Assembly: GCA_910584685.1 (NCBI GenBank)
Contig: CAJUAO010000019.1
Span: 1 to 55,897 of the forward strand
Length of the DNA: 55,897 nucleotides
Source of the DNA: an uncultured Lachnospiraceae bacterium
GTDB taxonomy: Bacteria; Bacillota; Clostridia; Lachnospirales; Lachnospiraceae
Direction of reading: 5' to 3'
How positions within the stretch are numbered: position 1 is the stretch's first letter; each line of letters opens with the position of its first letter. The position numbers and the translations under genes were made by a program. The notes beneath the pieces were generated by a model. The model saw only the letters and a list, made by a program, of their open reading frames with translations. It searched no databases and had not been told where the DNA came from. Of this stretch, positions 1 through 9,038 are shown one piece after another.

Positions 1-191
1 AATTTCTTCCATGTTCCGAAGCTTTAAAAAATTATATTTAGCTGCCTGCCTCCCCCTTAAGCTCTCCCCATTCCGCCTCCTAGAGCCTTTTAATGGGACA
101 TACCCGGATTCCATGTGAGGAAAAACGTATTTTTAACATACAAATTAATATTTTAACCCCCCCCCCAAAACTAATCCCTCATATTCCCCTA
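1..191. other. Non-coding stretch downstream of recQ
   Basis: No gene was recognised here. The stretch lies 3' of recQ on the minus strand and holds a run of ten C residues (157-166; G on the recQ strand), unusual in such AT-rich DNA. An AGGAGG-like site near 80-85 on the minus strand precedes only a four-codon reading frame. No clear intrinsic terminator was seen for recQ. Confidence 0.5.
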
Positions 192-2447
192 TCACGCCTC
201 CTCCCTTATATAATGCTCCACAATAATTTTCTGCGCCTTTTCACTATAATATATATCCTCATATTCCTTTCCCTTTGCGCTTACTCTTTTGTCTAAAAAT
301 ATTCCCTTTTCCAATCCGCTGTCATAAACTACTCTTGTCCGTCTTCTTTCTATGTATACCTCATCTGCCCAGCCGTTTGCCTTGACATATCTGAATATAT
401 CCGCTCCCGTAAGCTTTTTTACCTTCTCTGTGTCAGCAGTTTCCGTAAGCTTTACCGCTATTTCCGTGGCAAGATACTTTTCAGAATAAGGAAATGACGC
501 CGCCTGCCTTTCTGTAACATAAAACTCCTCCTTCGGCTGCTTTGTCTTTTTTACTGTAACCTGCTTTGGTATATGGCTTACCTCATCACTGCCAAAATAC
601 GTCTTTTCCTTTCTTCCGCCTGTAAAATCAGATATTGCGGAAATAAACCTTTCTCCGTATTTTTCATATTTATTTTCACCTACTCCCGAAACATCAAGCA
701 TTTCTTCCTTTGTAAAGGGAATTTTTATACACATATCCGTAAGTGTTTTATCGCTGAATACAATATACGGCGGAACGCTTTCCTCCTTTGCTATGGTAAG
801 GCGAAGCTCCCTTAGGCTCTCAAACAAATCAAGCCCCCGTCCGTTAAGCACGTCGGACCTTCTCTGCCTGCTCCTTGACTTAACAGCCTCCGATATATCG
901 TCAGCCTTGATTTGCTTTATAATAAACCGTTCATTTCCAAAGAGAAAATCCCTTGCTCTTTCCTTAAGCTTAATTACGGAATATTTATCCTGCGTAACAG
1001 TAAGTATATTTTCCTCTATCATTCTGTTTATTATATGCTTAATATCCTCCTCGCTGATATTTTCCAGCTTTCCGTATGAATTGTATCTGTCAACATGATA
1101 TTCCATGAGCTTTGCTCTCTTATGACCGTGAAGCGTTCCTGCCACAACATTTATTCCAAACCTCTGCCCAAGCTCCGAAACACAGCTTATAACAGCCTTT
1201 GCCTCCTCTGTCCTGTCAGTCTCCTCATACTCCATTTGACAATTTGAACAGTTTTCGCACCTTGCGTTTATGTATTCACCAAAATAATTTAATATATATG
1301 ACCTTAGACATTCTGTAGTCATACAATATTTATTCATCTGCTGAAGCCTAAGCTCGTCATGCTCCTTTACTGCCGCTGTCTGTTCAGGGGTAAAATCAGA
1401 GTTTACATCCTTGCTTTCTATAAGTAATCTGTTTATCATCACATCCTGCCCTGAATATAAAAGCACACATTCGGCAGTCTCTCCGTCTCTTCCTGCCCTG
1501 CCTGCCTCCTGATAATAATTCTCCATGCTTTGAGGCATATTATAATGGATAACATATCTGACATTTGACTTGTCTATTCCCATACCAAATGCATTAGTCG
1601 CCACCATAACAGGCTTTACATCATAAATAAAAGCCTCCTGATTAACATTTCTTTCACTGCCGCTTAAGCCTCCGTGATACATTGCTGCCGCCACTCCCTC
1701 GGAAAGCAGGCTGTCATATACCTTCTCAACGTTTTTTCTTGTGGCGCAGTAAATAATTCCGCTTTCATCATTGTGGCTCTTTATATATTCTGATACATAC
1801 TTTAATTTGTTTTTTGGTTTTTGTACGGAAAAGTACAGGTTTTCCCTGTCAAAGCCTCCCGCATATACATATGGCTGTTCAAGTCCCAGCACGCATGTAA
1901 TATCATCCTTTACCTCCCTTGTGGCTGTAGCCGTAAAGGCGCTTATAACAGGTCTTTTTCTGAGATTATTTATAAACGAAATAATTTTCAGATAGCTTGG
2001 CCTGAAATCCTGTCCCCACTGGGAAATGCAATGGGCTTCATCTATTGTTACCATGCTTATGTCAGTTGTCCTTGCAAGCCTTATAAAATCGGAAGTTTCA
2101 AGTCTTTCAGGCGCTGCGTATATAATTTTATACCTGCCCTCCATGGCATATTCCATTGCCTTTCTTATCTGATTTTCCGTAAGGGAGCTGTTTATATATG
2201 CGGCATGTACGCCGGCTTCGTTTAATGCCCTTACCTGGTCCTTCATAAGAGAGATAAGAGGCGATACTACAACTGTAATCCCCTCAAGCATTAACGCGGG
2301 AATCTGATAGCAGAGAGATTTTCCTGCTCCTGTCGGCAAAATCCCCAGCACGTCACGCTTTGACAAAATGTTATCGATTAGCTCCTCCTGACCTTTTCTA
2401 AATTCAGAATATCCAAAGTATTTCTTTAATGTTTCCTGTTTGTTCAT
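192..2447 (-). CDS. recQ: ATP-dependent DNA helicase RecQ
   Basis: 3'-5' DNA helicase for recombination and replication-fork repair; 751 residues. The N-terminal helicase core has Walker A TGAGKS near residue 40, the DEAH box IDEAHCISQWG near residue 135, and the RecQ motif GRAGRDG near 315. A zinc-binding region with four cysteines (CLRSY ... CENCSNC) lies near 380-405, followed by a winged-helix region, an HRDC-like region near 510-590 and an extra C-terminal region. This is longer than the roughly 600 residues of E. coli RecQ and fits Firmicute forms with C-terminal extensions. The ATG is preceded by TAAGGAGTATAA. It appears to be a single transcription unit. The family is certain; the role of the C-terminal extension is not. 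Confidence 0.95.
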   Translation of the reverse strand: MNKQETLKKYFGYSEFRKGQEELIDNILSKRDVLGILPTGAGKSLCYQIPALMLEGITVVVSPLISLMKDQVRALNEAGVHAAYINSSLTENQIRKAMEYAMEGRYKIIYAAPERLETSDFIRLARTTDISMVTIDEAHCISQWGQDFRPSYLKIISFINNLRKRPVISAFTATATREVKDDITCVLGLEQPYVYAGGFDRENLYFSVQKPKNKLKYVSEYIKSHNDESGIIYCATRKNVEKVYDSLLSEGVAAAMYHGGLSGSERNVNQEAFIYDVKPVMVATNAFGMGIDKSNVRYVIHYNMPQSMENYYQEAGRAGRDGETAECVLLYSGQDVMINRLLIESKDVNSDFTPEQTAAVKEHDELRLQQMNKYCMTTECLRSYILNYFGEYINARCENCSNCQMEYEETDRTEEAKAVISCVSELGQRFGINVVAGTLHGHKRAKLMEYHVDRYNSYGKLENISEEDIKHIINRMIEENILTVTQDKYSVIKLKERARDFLFGNERFIIKQIKADDISEAVKSRSRQRRSDVLNGRGLDLFESLRELRLTIAKEESVPPYIVFSDKTLTDMCIKIPFTKEEMLDVSGVGENKYEKYGERFISAISDFTGGRKEKTYFGSDEVSHIPKQVTVKKTKQPKEEFYVTERQAASFPYSEKYLATEIAVKLTETADTEKVKKLTGADIFRYVKANGWADEVYIERRRTRVVYDSGLEKGIFLDKRVSAKGKEYEDIYYSEKAQKIIVEHYIREEA

Positions 2448-2525
2448 TTATACTCCTTAGTTTTTTGATTATAATAATTGAAATATATCATATAAAAAAT
2501 ATTTTTACAATGTTTCCTTTCACAG

Positions 2526-3824
2526 CTAGTTTTTTAAATCTCCGTTTGCCGGATTATCAAGCAGAATACCTTTTCTTGAGAAACGTGAGCCGTGGCACGG
2601 ACAATCCCACGTATGCTCCGCTTTATTCCATTTTAGCGCGCAGCCCATGTGTGGACAGCGTTTTGTTGAAAATGTAAGAAGATTTTTTGTTGCTTCTGAT
2701 GCATTTATAAAAAGCTGAGGCTTAACAATGCTTCTTGAGGGAGAAAAAACAGAAAGATATTGGTTTTTCTTTTCGGTTATTATGTCTGTCAAAAGCTGCG
2801 CCGCTACCATGGCTCCTGTCATTCCCCACTTATTGAAGCCGGTTGCAGTATAAAGATTTTTTGTAGAGGCGGAGTATTTTCCTATATATGGAACTCCGTC
2901 TAAGCTCATACAGTCCTGAGCCGCCCATTCATAGCAGCACTTTGCTTTAGGATAATGATATGTTACAAACTTAATCAAATCAAACATTTCCTGATTCAGG
3001 TTTCCGGTACGGTGACCTCCCCCTCCCAGCAAAAGATAGTCCTTGTAATCTCTAAAGGAAAAACCCTTTTTATCCTCATCTACGTACATTCCGCCTACAG
3101 AGCCGGCTCCCCTTAAGGCGATTACATAGGAGCGGTGCTGGTATAGCTTTAAAAAATAGCTTCCATGCTTATTTATAAATGGAAAATGTGTTGTAACAAT
3201 AACATTTTTTGCAGATATTGTTCCTAAATCCGTTACTGCCTTATTTCCAATCATTTCACGTACGAAGGTATGCTCATAGATGTTTAAATTTTTTGCTATT
3301 TCCGACAAAAATTTCAAAGGATGAAACTGGGCCTGCTCCTTTATGCATACGGCTCCTGCCGTTTTTATCGGAAGAGGAACTTTCTCTATAAATTCTGCTT
3401 CTTTTCCTATTTTTCTTATGGCTGTACATTCAACCTCCAGCCTGCTTCTATTGTCCCTTGAATATACATAATTGTTTTTTATTTCGTAGCCGCAGTCTAT
3501 AGCTGAACACAGCCTTGCATATTGCTCTAAGGCTTTTTTGTTTGCATCATAATATAAGCTTGTTTTTTCTTTTCCATATTGCTTTAGCAGCCTGCCGTAT
3601 ATAAGACCGTGCTGCAGCGTAAGCTTGGCTGTAGTATGTCCTGTAGTTCCCCCGCATATTTTATCCTTTTCCACAAGAACATAATCTACTCCCGACTGCT
3701 TTAGAAGGTACGCCGTTAAAATTCCTGCGATACCTCCTCCTATAATAAGCGCGTCGGTTTTTATATTTCCCTCAAGCCTTTTAAAATGCGGTAATTCAGA
3801 TGTAGACTGCCAAAGTGACTGCAT
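2526..3824 (-). CDS. FAD-dependent oxidoreductase with C-terminal Rieske domain (YhfW-like)
   Basis: About 432 residues from the preferred ATG at 3824, which has TAAGGAGAT seven bases upstream; an upstream in-frame ATG at 3863 lacks such a site. The N terminus has the FAD-binding dinucleotide motif GGGIAGILTAYLL and a DadA/glycine-oxidase-like fold region. The C terminus carries a Rieske [2Fe-2S] pair, CPHMGC and CPCHG, spaced as in Rieske proteins. The fusion matches the Bacillus YhfW-type architecture, a predicted amino-acid or small-molecule oxidase with an attached electron-transfer domain. The substrate is unknown. It stands alone between recQ and the EamA operon. Confidence 0.85.
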   Translation of the reverse strand: MQSLWQSTSELPHFKRLEGNIKTDALIIGGGIAGILTAYLLKQSGVDYVLVEKDKICGGTTGHTTAKLTLQHGLIYGRLLKQYGKEKTSLYYDANKKALEQYARLCSAIDCGYEIKNNYVYSRDNRSRLEVECTAIRKIGKEAEFIEKVPLPIKTAGAVCIKEQAQFHPLKFLSEIAKNLNIYEHTFVREMIGNKAVTDLGTISAKNVIVTTHFPFINKHGSYFLKLYQHRSYVIALRGAGSVGGMYVDEDKKGFSFRDYKDYLLLGGGGHRTGNLNQEMFDLIKFVTYHYPKAKCCYEWAAQDCMSLDGVPYIGKYSASTKNLYTATGFNKWGMTGAMVAAQLLTDIITEKKNQYLSVFSPSRSIVKPQLFINASEATKNLLTFSTKRCPHMGCALKWNKAEHTWDCPCHGSRFSRKGILLDNPANGDLKN

Positions 3825-3886
3825 AATAAATATCTCCTTAATATGTGTATTTAGGATTATCATGTGTAGCTTTGGCTCTTATTATT

Positions 3887-4300
3887 CTACAAAACCATTA
3901 TCAGAGTGCCTGCCGTAATCAATATTGTTCCTGCTGCTGACTTTGCCGTAAAATCCTCATGCAAAAATATAACTGCAAGTATAATTGTAATAACCACGCT
4001 GAGCTTATCAATAGGAACTACCTTAGAGGCGCTTCCCATCTGAAGCGCTTTATAATAGCACAGCCATGACGCTCCAGTTGCCAGTCCCGAAAGAATAAGA
4101 AACAGCCAGCTTTTCTTATTAATTTCCGTTATTCCTCCCTGACTTTTCGTAATAAAAACCATTACCCACGCCATGGCCAAAACAACTATTGTTCTAAGGG
4201 CCGTGGCAAGATTTGAATTAACGCCTTCTATTCCTACTTTTGCAAAAATAGATGTTAATGCTGCAAACACTGCAGACAACAATGCAAATACTGCCCACAT
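3887..4300 (-). CDS. EamA-like small membrane transporter
   Basis: About 137 residues with five hydrophobic segments (roughly 1-21, 33-52, 64-84, 96-111, 119-137), the size of a single EamA/DMT repeat rather than the usual ten-helix pair. Half-size members are known to work as dimers. The motif GSASKVVPIDKLSVV near the fourth helix is typical of the EamA family. The start at 4300 has AGAGGTGATAAAA upstream; an in-frame GTG at 4309 is less likely. It is the last gene of a four-gene minus-strand operon that begins with the YjbR-like gene at 5241. The transported solute is unknown. Confidence 0.8.
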   Translation of the reverse strand: MWAVFALLSAVFAALTSIFAKVGIEGVNSNLATALRTIVVLAMAWVMVFITKSQGGITEINKKSWLFLILSGLATGASWLCYYKALQMGSASKVVPIDKLSVVITIILAVIFLHEDFTAKSAAGTILITAGTLIMVL

Positions 4301-4305
4301 TTTTA

Positions 4306-4647
4306 TCACCTCTTAATTCTTTCATTTATCTTATCATAAATTAAATACATTTTCTGGACTGTATTTTCCAAAAAATAATAATGCGCCACATATGGAATAA
4401 GAAGGGTAAGTATGGCTGCACATAAGACCATTAAGCCTATGCTTTCTGTAATTACCGTTGCCGTTATCACGATAGTCTCCATAAGGGCAAATAGCGCTGT
4501 TACTATAAGGTGTATAAGTCTTTCATGCTGATAAAAATTTATCTTAACAAGATAGTCCTCTGATATCTTGTCCCATTCTTCATTAGTATTGTCTTCTTTT
4601 AATTTATTTTCTATAAAATTATTATATACCTGTATCTGACTTTTCAC
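4306..4647 (-). CDS. Small two-helix membrane protein, unknown function
   Basis: 113 residues, not recognised. A charged, probably helical N terminus (1-45) is followed by two hydrophobic segments near 46-68 and 73-92 and a basic, amphipathic tail. The GTG start is supported by AAGGAGTAAAATTGCC upstream. It ends six bases before the EamA start and is therefore probably co-translated with it, so it might be an accessory subunit or simply a neighbour. No catalytic motif was seen. Confidence 0.7.
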   Translation of the reverse strand: MKSQIQVYNNFIENKLKEDNTNEEWDKISEDYLVKINFYQHERLIHLIVTALFALMETIVITATVITESIGLMVLCAAILTLLIPYVAHYYFLENTVQKMYLIYDKINERIKR

Positions 4648-4654
4648 GGCAATT

Positions 4655-4876
4655 TTACTCCTTATGGTTTTCCTTCTCTTTTATTATGCTGTTTTTCTCT
4701 GCCTCGTATTGCCCTATGACTTTTTGGATTTTTTCTATAGACACAGGATATAGGAGATTTTTCTGAATTTCCTTTGGCGTAAGTCCATTATCATGGAGAT
4801 GCTTTACCGCCCTTACATATGCTGCATCCGCTGCAAAGGAGGCAAGGGCTTCCCTAAAATACTTCCCGTCTTCCAT
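4655..4876 (-). CDS. Small helical protein, unknown function
   Basis: 73 residues, highly charged and probably all-helical, without membrane segments. The stretch NGLTPKEIQKNLLYPVS looks like a helix-turn-helix or recognition-helix pattern, but this is weak. The ATG follows AAGGAATAAGAAAA. Gaps of five and seven bases to its neighbours place it in the same operon as the YjbR-like and EamA-like genes. Function unknown. Confidence 0.65.
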   Translation of the reverse strand: MEDGKYFREALASFAADAAYVRAVKHLHDNGLTPKEIQKNLLYPVSIEKIQKVIGQYEAEKNSIIKEKENHKE

Positions 4877-4881
4877 TTTTC

Positions 4882-5241
4882 TTATTCCTTATTCTTACTC
4901 TTTTTCTTATTTCCCTCCGCTATTAAATCATAGCTTTCCGCAAGCATTCTCTTTATATCCTCCTCAGGAATGGTTCCGTCTAAAATAATTGTGTTCCAAT
5001 GCTCCTTATTCTGATGATATCCGGGAATTACGGCAGCGTAGGCCTGCCTCCAGAAATCCCTCCACTCAGGATTTACCTTTATATTTACACAGATATGCCC
5101 TTCTCTCTCATATGTCCAGGCAAACGCCTTTTTGTTTTTCTTGTATCTTACAAGCTGCCAGTTATCGTCATGAAAGGGCGCATCCTGATACACGTCAGGA
5201 AAGGTCAGGCAATATTTTAATATTTCTTCTCTTGTTTTCAT
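4882..5241 (-). CDS. MmcQ/YjbR family protein
   Basis: 119 residues covering the whole CyaY-like/YjbR fold. Recognised by the N-terminal pattern MKTREEILKYCLTFPDVYQD, the W-x-L-V-R-Y core strand and the final HWNTIILDGTIPEEDI segment typical of the family. Members are small cytosolic proteins annotated as DNA-binding on structural grounds; no reaction is established. The ATG has AAGGAAGGTAAATC upstream. It is the first gene of the 5241-3887 operon. A second family member lies at 38233-38604. Confidence 0.85.
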   Translation of the reverse strand: MKTREEILKYCLTFPDVYQDAPFHDDNWQLVRYKKNKKAFAWTYEREGHICVNIKVNPEWRDFWRQAYAAVIPGYHQNKEHWNTIILDGTIPEEDIKRMLAESYDLIAEGNKKKSKNKE

Positions 5242-5595
5242 GATTTACCTTCCTTTTACGCAATTTATATGTATCTTTGGCACATTGATATTTTACAATA
5301 TATCTTAAAATTTATCAACTGCAAATGGTGGGCTTTCTTTAGAGCTTGCATACGTAAAAAGTCTGTATCCTAGAGGGATATCAAAAAATTGACGGCTGGC
5401 CTGAAGTTGGTTTATGCTGCTTGAACGGAAAAAGCCGCATTAAATGAACCGGAGGAGGTTAAAGAAATGCGGAGGTGTAAGTATACAAAAGTCTGTAAAT
5501 TGTGGCATGATAGCCGGACAGTCTTATTAACTTATTTTATGTATTTGGAAGTAGTTAGGCGACTAATTAATATGACAATGCTGTAGACGGTTTTT
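5242..5595. other. Intergenic region between the YjbR operon and the CRISPR trailer
   Basis: 354 bases with no recognised gene. On the plus strand a strong site GGAGGAGG at about 5450 precedes an ATG at 5467 that opens a 39-codon frame ending at 5586. The site sits in the loop of an inverted repeat CCGCATT/AATGCGG, with an inner AACC/GGTT. The frame resembles no protein known to me and may be chance. A small hairpin TATCC/GGATA lies near 5370. No terminator for the pre-crRNA, which enters this region from the right, was obvious. Confidence 0.4.
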
Positions 5596-7142
5596 ACTGT
5601 CAGCTCTGTTGATTTTACACTACTCTCAAACATGTACGCAAAAGAGGGAACAGAAAAGGCAGTTTTAGTATCATACGATTTTACACTACTCTCAAACTCC
5701 TCTAATAATGTTTTTTGTTGTGATAAGTTTTAGTATCATACGATTTTACACTACTCTCAAACCCAACAAAGCCGTAACTTGGAATGTAACCGTTTTAGTA
5801 TCATACGATTTTACACTACTCTCAAACTACTTATATGGTACAGGCTGCCGGAATGTAGTTTTAGTATCATACGATTTTACACTACTCTCAAACATTTAAG
5901 ACGTTTTACTCACTTACCCTATGTTTTAGTATCATACGATTTTACACTACTCTCAAACCTATCAGATGAATATACATGGTACATATGTGTTTTAGTATCA
6001 TACGATTTTACACTACTCTCAAACCAGTCCCCGTTTTTGCGAAGGTATACCGCAGTTTTAGTATCATACGATTTTACACTACTCTCAAACTTTACGATTT
6101 CTTCATACTTTGTTTTCATTGTTTTAGTATCATACGATTTTACACTACTCTCAAACGAATTTACAAACAAGGCGGCGAGCGGAGAGGTTTTAGTATCATA
6201 CGATTTTACACTACTCTCAAACAAGGATTTGTATGTAAGAATAAGGGAGAAAGTTTTAGTATCATACGATTTTACACTACTCTCAAACTAAGCCTTGTAA
6301 TAGATTATTAAAGACTGAGTTTTAGTATCATACGATTTTACACTACTCTCAAACTATCTGTCAACTATGGATTTACAGAACATAGTTTTAGTATCATACG
6401 ATTTTACACTACTCTCAAACTTATTGGCCATCTGTGTAAAACAGATATTAGTTTTAGTATCATACGATTTTACACTACTCTCAAACACTCCTCTCTTGTA
6501 TACCCATAATCATTTGTTTTAGTATCATACGATTTTACACTACTCTCAAACCGAAATTAAAGCTGATGATGTACCTATGAAGTTTTAGTATCATACGATT
6601 TTACACTACTCTCAAACACATAGCCTTATATATATACTAAATATACTGTTTTAGTATCATACGATTTTACACTACTCTCAAACAATCCTCCGTAATAGTT
6701 TTAGGGGGATTATGTTTTAGTATCATACGATTTTACACTACTCTCAAACAAAGCCTATTTAATCGTATTCCCCCACTTCGTTTTAGTATCATACGATTTT
6801 ACACTACTCTCAAACTATTATCATTTACTTCTGTACTATCCATAGTTTTAGTATCATACGATTTTACACTACTCTCAAACTTATTTTTCATTTCAATCAA
6901 CTCCTTTGCGGTTTTAGTATCATACGATTTTACACTACTCTCAAACTCACTGACAGGAACATTAATAGAAGTAAAGTTTTAGTATCATACGATTTTACAC
7001 TACTCTCAAACGCATTCTCTCTGCTTTTCTGCAGTTTCAGGGTTTTAGTATCATACGATTTTACACTACTCTCAAACCAGTTCGTTATCGAATACCATTC
7101 TTTTTAGTTTTAGTATCATACGATTTTACACTACTCTCAAAC
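5596..7142 (-). CRISPR. Type II-A CRISPR array, 24 repeats and 23 spacers
   Basis: The 36-base repeat reads, in transcript (minus) orientation, GTTTGAGAGTAGTG ... GATACTAAAAC. By hand I count 23 apparently identical copies plus one degenerate copy at 5596-5631. Spacers are 30 nt (16 of them) or 29 nt (7); repeats plus spacers total 1547 bases, matching the span. The degenerate copy keeps the first 20 bases of the repeat, with the remaining 16 largely diverged, and lies farthest from the cas genes, which marks the trailer. The leader-proximal repeat is 7107-7142, so the newest spacers should be near 7100 and the oldest near 5650. The repeat's first half pairs with the anti-repeat at 13180-13205. 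Spacer targets were not searched. Confidence 0.99.
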
Positions 7143-7199
7143 CTCAAATTCAAGAATAAATACTTTACTGTATTAAAAACCGCATAACACTTATATACA
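7143..7199 (-). promoter_or_regulatory. CRISPR leader with ATTTGAG integration anchor
   Basis: Only 57 bases separate the csn2 stop from the first repeat. On the minus strand the leader ends ATTTGAG directly against the repeat, matching the leader-anchoring sequence known for one group of type II-A arrays, where Cas1-Cas2 directs integration. A likely promoter for the pre-crRNA overlaps the csn2 3' end: TTGATT (7223-7228 on the complement), an 18-base spacer, then TATAAT (7199-7204). Confidence 0.75.
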
Positions 7200-7859
7200 T
7201 TATATAACTCTACACCCATCAAAATCAATAACAATTTTATTTTCTCCCACAAAAACATCTCTATTTTCGATACACAACAAATACATTTCCTCATACATGG
7301 CAGTCCTCTGTATTTGCTTCCATTCATCTGTGTCAAACCAGCCTGACATTCCAAATAACACTAATACTTTATTGTGCAACACCCTTGATGAAATTTTTAC
7401 ATAATCATCAAAACACTCCATAAGATTATCTTTTTTATCAATCCCTCCTATTCCCATCTTAATTATATTCTTGATATCTATCTCATTAACCTTTGTTTCA
7501 TATTCCAGCTCCCAGTCTAACTCATACATATACGCTTCTATATCACTAACCAGCCTCCTTGTTTTCTCAAAATGTCTTTCATCTATGGCTATCCTATATG
7601 CTTGCTCAATAATGGCTCCCTGAATTTTTCTACTGTCAAAATCAATGCAAAATATCGAATCTATCACATCTAACAATGTAGCTTTCTTCAATATTTTTTC
7701 ATTATTCGAGAATATCCATTCTTCATTATCCTCGTCTATTGATGTCAGCAAATTTTGTACAACCTCCCTATATAATCCGGGTGATTCTATTACAAGACAA
7801 TTAATTTTTTCAATGCTTAATTCCATCTTTAAATCTAAATTCTTACAGTAAAATCTCAA
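7200..7859 (-). CDS. csn2: CRISPR-associated protein Csn2 (type II-A)
   Basis: 219 residues, the length of canonical short Csn2. Csn2 forms a DNA-end-binding tetrameric ring required for spacer acquisition together with Cas1, Cas2 and Cas9. Pattern matches to the family include the early strand INCLVIESPGLYREVVQ, the central FCIDFDSRKIQGAIIEQAYR and the late strand KVLVLFGMSGWFDTDEW. The start is a TTG overlapping the cas2 stop (TTGA); the N terminus from this codon lines up with known Csn2 proteins, whereas the next Met is 11 residues in. It is the last gene of the cas operon, and its presence defines subtype II-A. Confidence 0.92.
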   Translation of the reverse strand: MRFYCKNLDLKMELSIEKINCLVIESPGLYREVVQNLLTSIDEDNEEWIFSNNEKILKKATLLDVIDSIFCIDFDSRKIQGAIIEQAYRIAIDERHFEKTRRLVSDIEAYMYELDWELEYETKVNEIDIKNIIKMGIGGIDKKDNLMECFDDYVKISSRVLHNKVLVLFGMSGWFDTDEWKQIQRTAMYEEMYLLCIENRDVFVGENKIVIDFDGCRVI

Positions 7860-8176
7860 AAAATCACCAGCCTCTCATCTGTACACAATACATCAGTAAC
7901 AAATTCTCCGCATACATATTCCATGCGGTTAAACTGTTTTTCTGTTATTGTCATTAACTGAACTAATCCTTTCGGGGGCTTATTTCTCTTTACACTTTCA
8001 ACAACAGAATCTGCCACTGTCTTATTAAGAGCCATTTTTGTGTATACAGACTCCTGCATCATCATAAAGCCTCCCTTTATCAAAAACTTTCTGAATTTTG
8101 CATATTCGCGCCTATCCTCTGCTGATAATGTTGGCAGGTCAAAAAATACAATTACTCTCATAAATCTATAACTCAT
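7856..8176 (-). CDS. cas2: CRISPR-associated endoribonuclease-fold protein Cas2
   Basis: 106 residues with a ferredoxin-like fold; structural partner of Cas1 in the integrase complex. The signature MRVIVFFDLPTLSAEDR near the N terminus contains the conserved Asp of the first strand. The sequence then follows the family pattern FRKFLIKGGFMMMQESVYTK. The reading frame overlaps cas1 by 11 bases upstream and csn2 by four bases downstream, so translation is coupled. Met6 (8161) is an alternative start, since neither ATG has a strong ribosome site. Confidence 0.95.
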   Translation of the reverse strand: MSYRFMRVIVFFDLPTLSAEDRREYAKFRKFLIKGGFMMMQESVYTKMALNKTVADSVVESVKRNKPPKGLVQLMTITEKQFNRMEYVCGEFVTDVLCTDERLVIF

Positions 8177-9038
8177 TCTGATAAAACTTTATGACAGATA
8201 AATCTCTTTCGTTCAACGCATCAAATACACTTTTGCTGTAAATCCGCATTGCCTTACTTACATACTCTCTATTTCCGTCAATATATACAGTATAATTCAA
8301 TATATCTACCAATTCCATCTTCTCCTTACTGCTAAATTCCGCCAGTTCCATATGTACTACCTTTCTGTCTACCAATACTCTAAATGGCTCCATTAAATCA
8401 CATGCCAAGTTAAACTGGTTAAACATATTATCATGACAAACTCCAAGCTGTGTAAAATATCCCTGCGATACCACCTCCCTTGCAAAAGCTGATAATATAA
8501 TACTATAGCCATAGTTTAAAGCTGCATTTATATTGCAGTCTAACGTTCTGGAAAAATCCATTCCAAATAGTGCATTAAAATATACCTTTGCAGCATGTCC
8601 CTCCCTGTTTGACTCATCTCCCGGTAATATTTCATTAATATACTGATATAATAAAATACTCTCCTGCTTCTTCATTTCATCCAAAAATTCTGCCTGTTTT
8701 CTGATTTTCTCAGCTACAATCTCCGACCACACAAGCTTTTTCATTTCTTCAGTCCAGCATATTTGCTTCTTATATTTTAAGCTGGTATCATGGCTCCCAT
8801 AGTATCCCACAAGCTCTGCTGACGGCATTCTTTTATCATCACAGAAAATCACTTTAATCTTTTTCTTTGTAAGCTCAGCCAGCAGACTTGTTGTTACAGA
8901 TACCGCTGTAGACTCAATTAAAAGGATTGCAATTTCGCTTAAATTCACCTTTATAATATTATCATTTCTAATTACCAAATGATTTAATTGTAAATCCAGT
9001 TTAGCTCTCTTTGTAATTACAATAGTCCGCCAGCTCAT
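8166..9038 (-). CDS. cas1: CRISPR-associated endonuclease/integrase Cas1 (type II)
   Basis: 290 residues, normal for type II Cas1. The N-terminal beta domain is followed by the helical catalytic domain. Likely metal-binding residues are seen in REGHAAKVYF (Glu), LGVCHDNMFNQ (His) and DLMEPFRVLVD (Asp/Glu), so the integrase should be active. The ATG overlaps the cas9 stop in an ATGA arrangement, which indicates coupled translation. It integrates new spacers at the leader end of the array with Cas2, Csn2 and Cas9. Confidence 0.96.
   Translation of the reverse strand: MSWRTIVITKRAKLDLQLNHLVIRNDNIIKVNLSEIAILLIESTAVSVTTSLLAELTKKKIKVIFCDDKRMPSAELVGYYGSHDTSLKYKKQICWTEEMKKLVWSEIVAEKIRKQAEFLDEMKKQESILLYQYINEILPGDESNREGHAAKVYFNALFGMDFSRTLDCNINAALNYGYSIILSAFAREVVSQGYFTQLGVCHDNMFNQFNLACDLMEPFRVLVDRKVVHMELAEFSSKEKMELVDILNYTVYIDGNREYVSKAMRIYSKSVFDALNERDLSVIKFYQNEL

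Noticed and set aside
5708..6311. Open frames on both strands with repeated peptides (SIIRFYTTLK, VLVSYDFTLLSN, FESSVKSYDTKT)
   Set aside because: These are translations of the CRISPR repeat in different frames; 36-base repeats with 30-base spacers keep frame by chance.
7085..7354. Minus-strand frame overlapping the csn2 end, leader and first repeats
   Set aside because: It runs through csn2 in another frame and into the array; no ribosome site.
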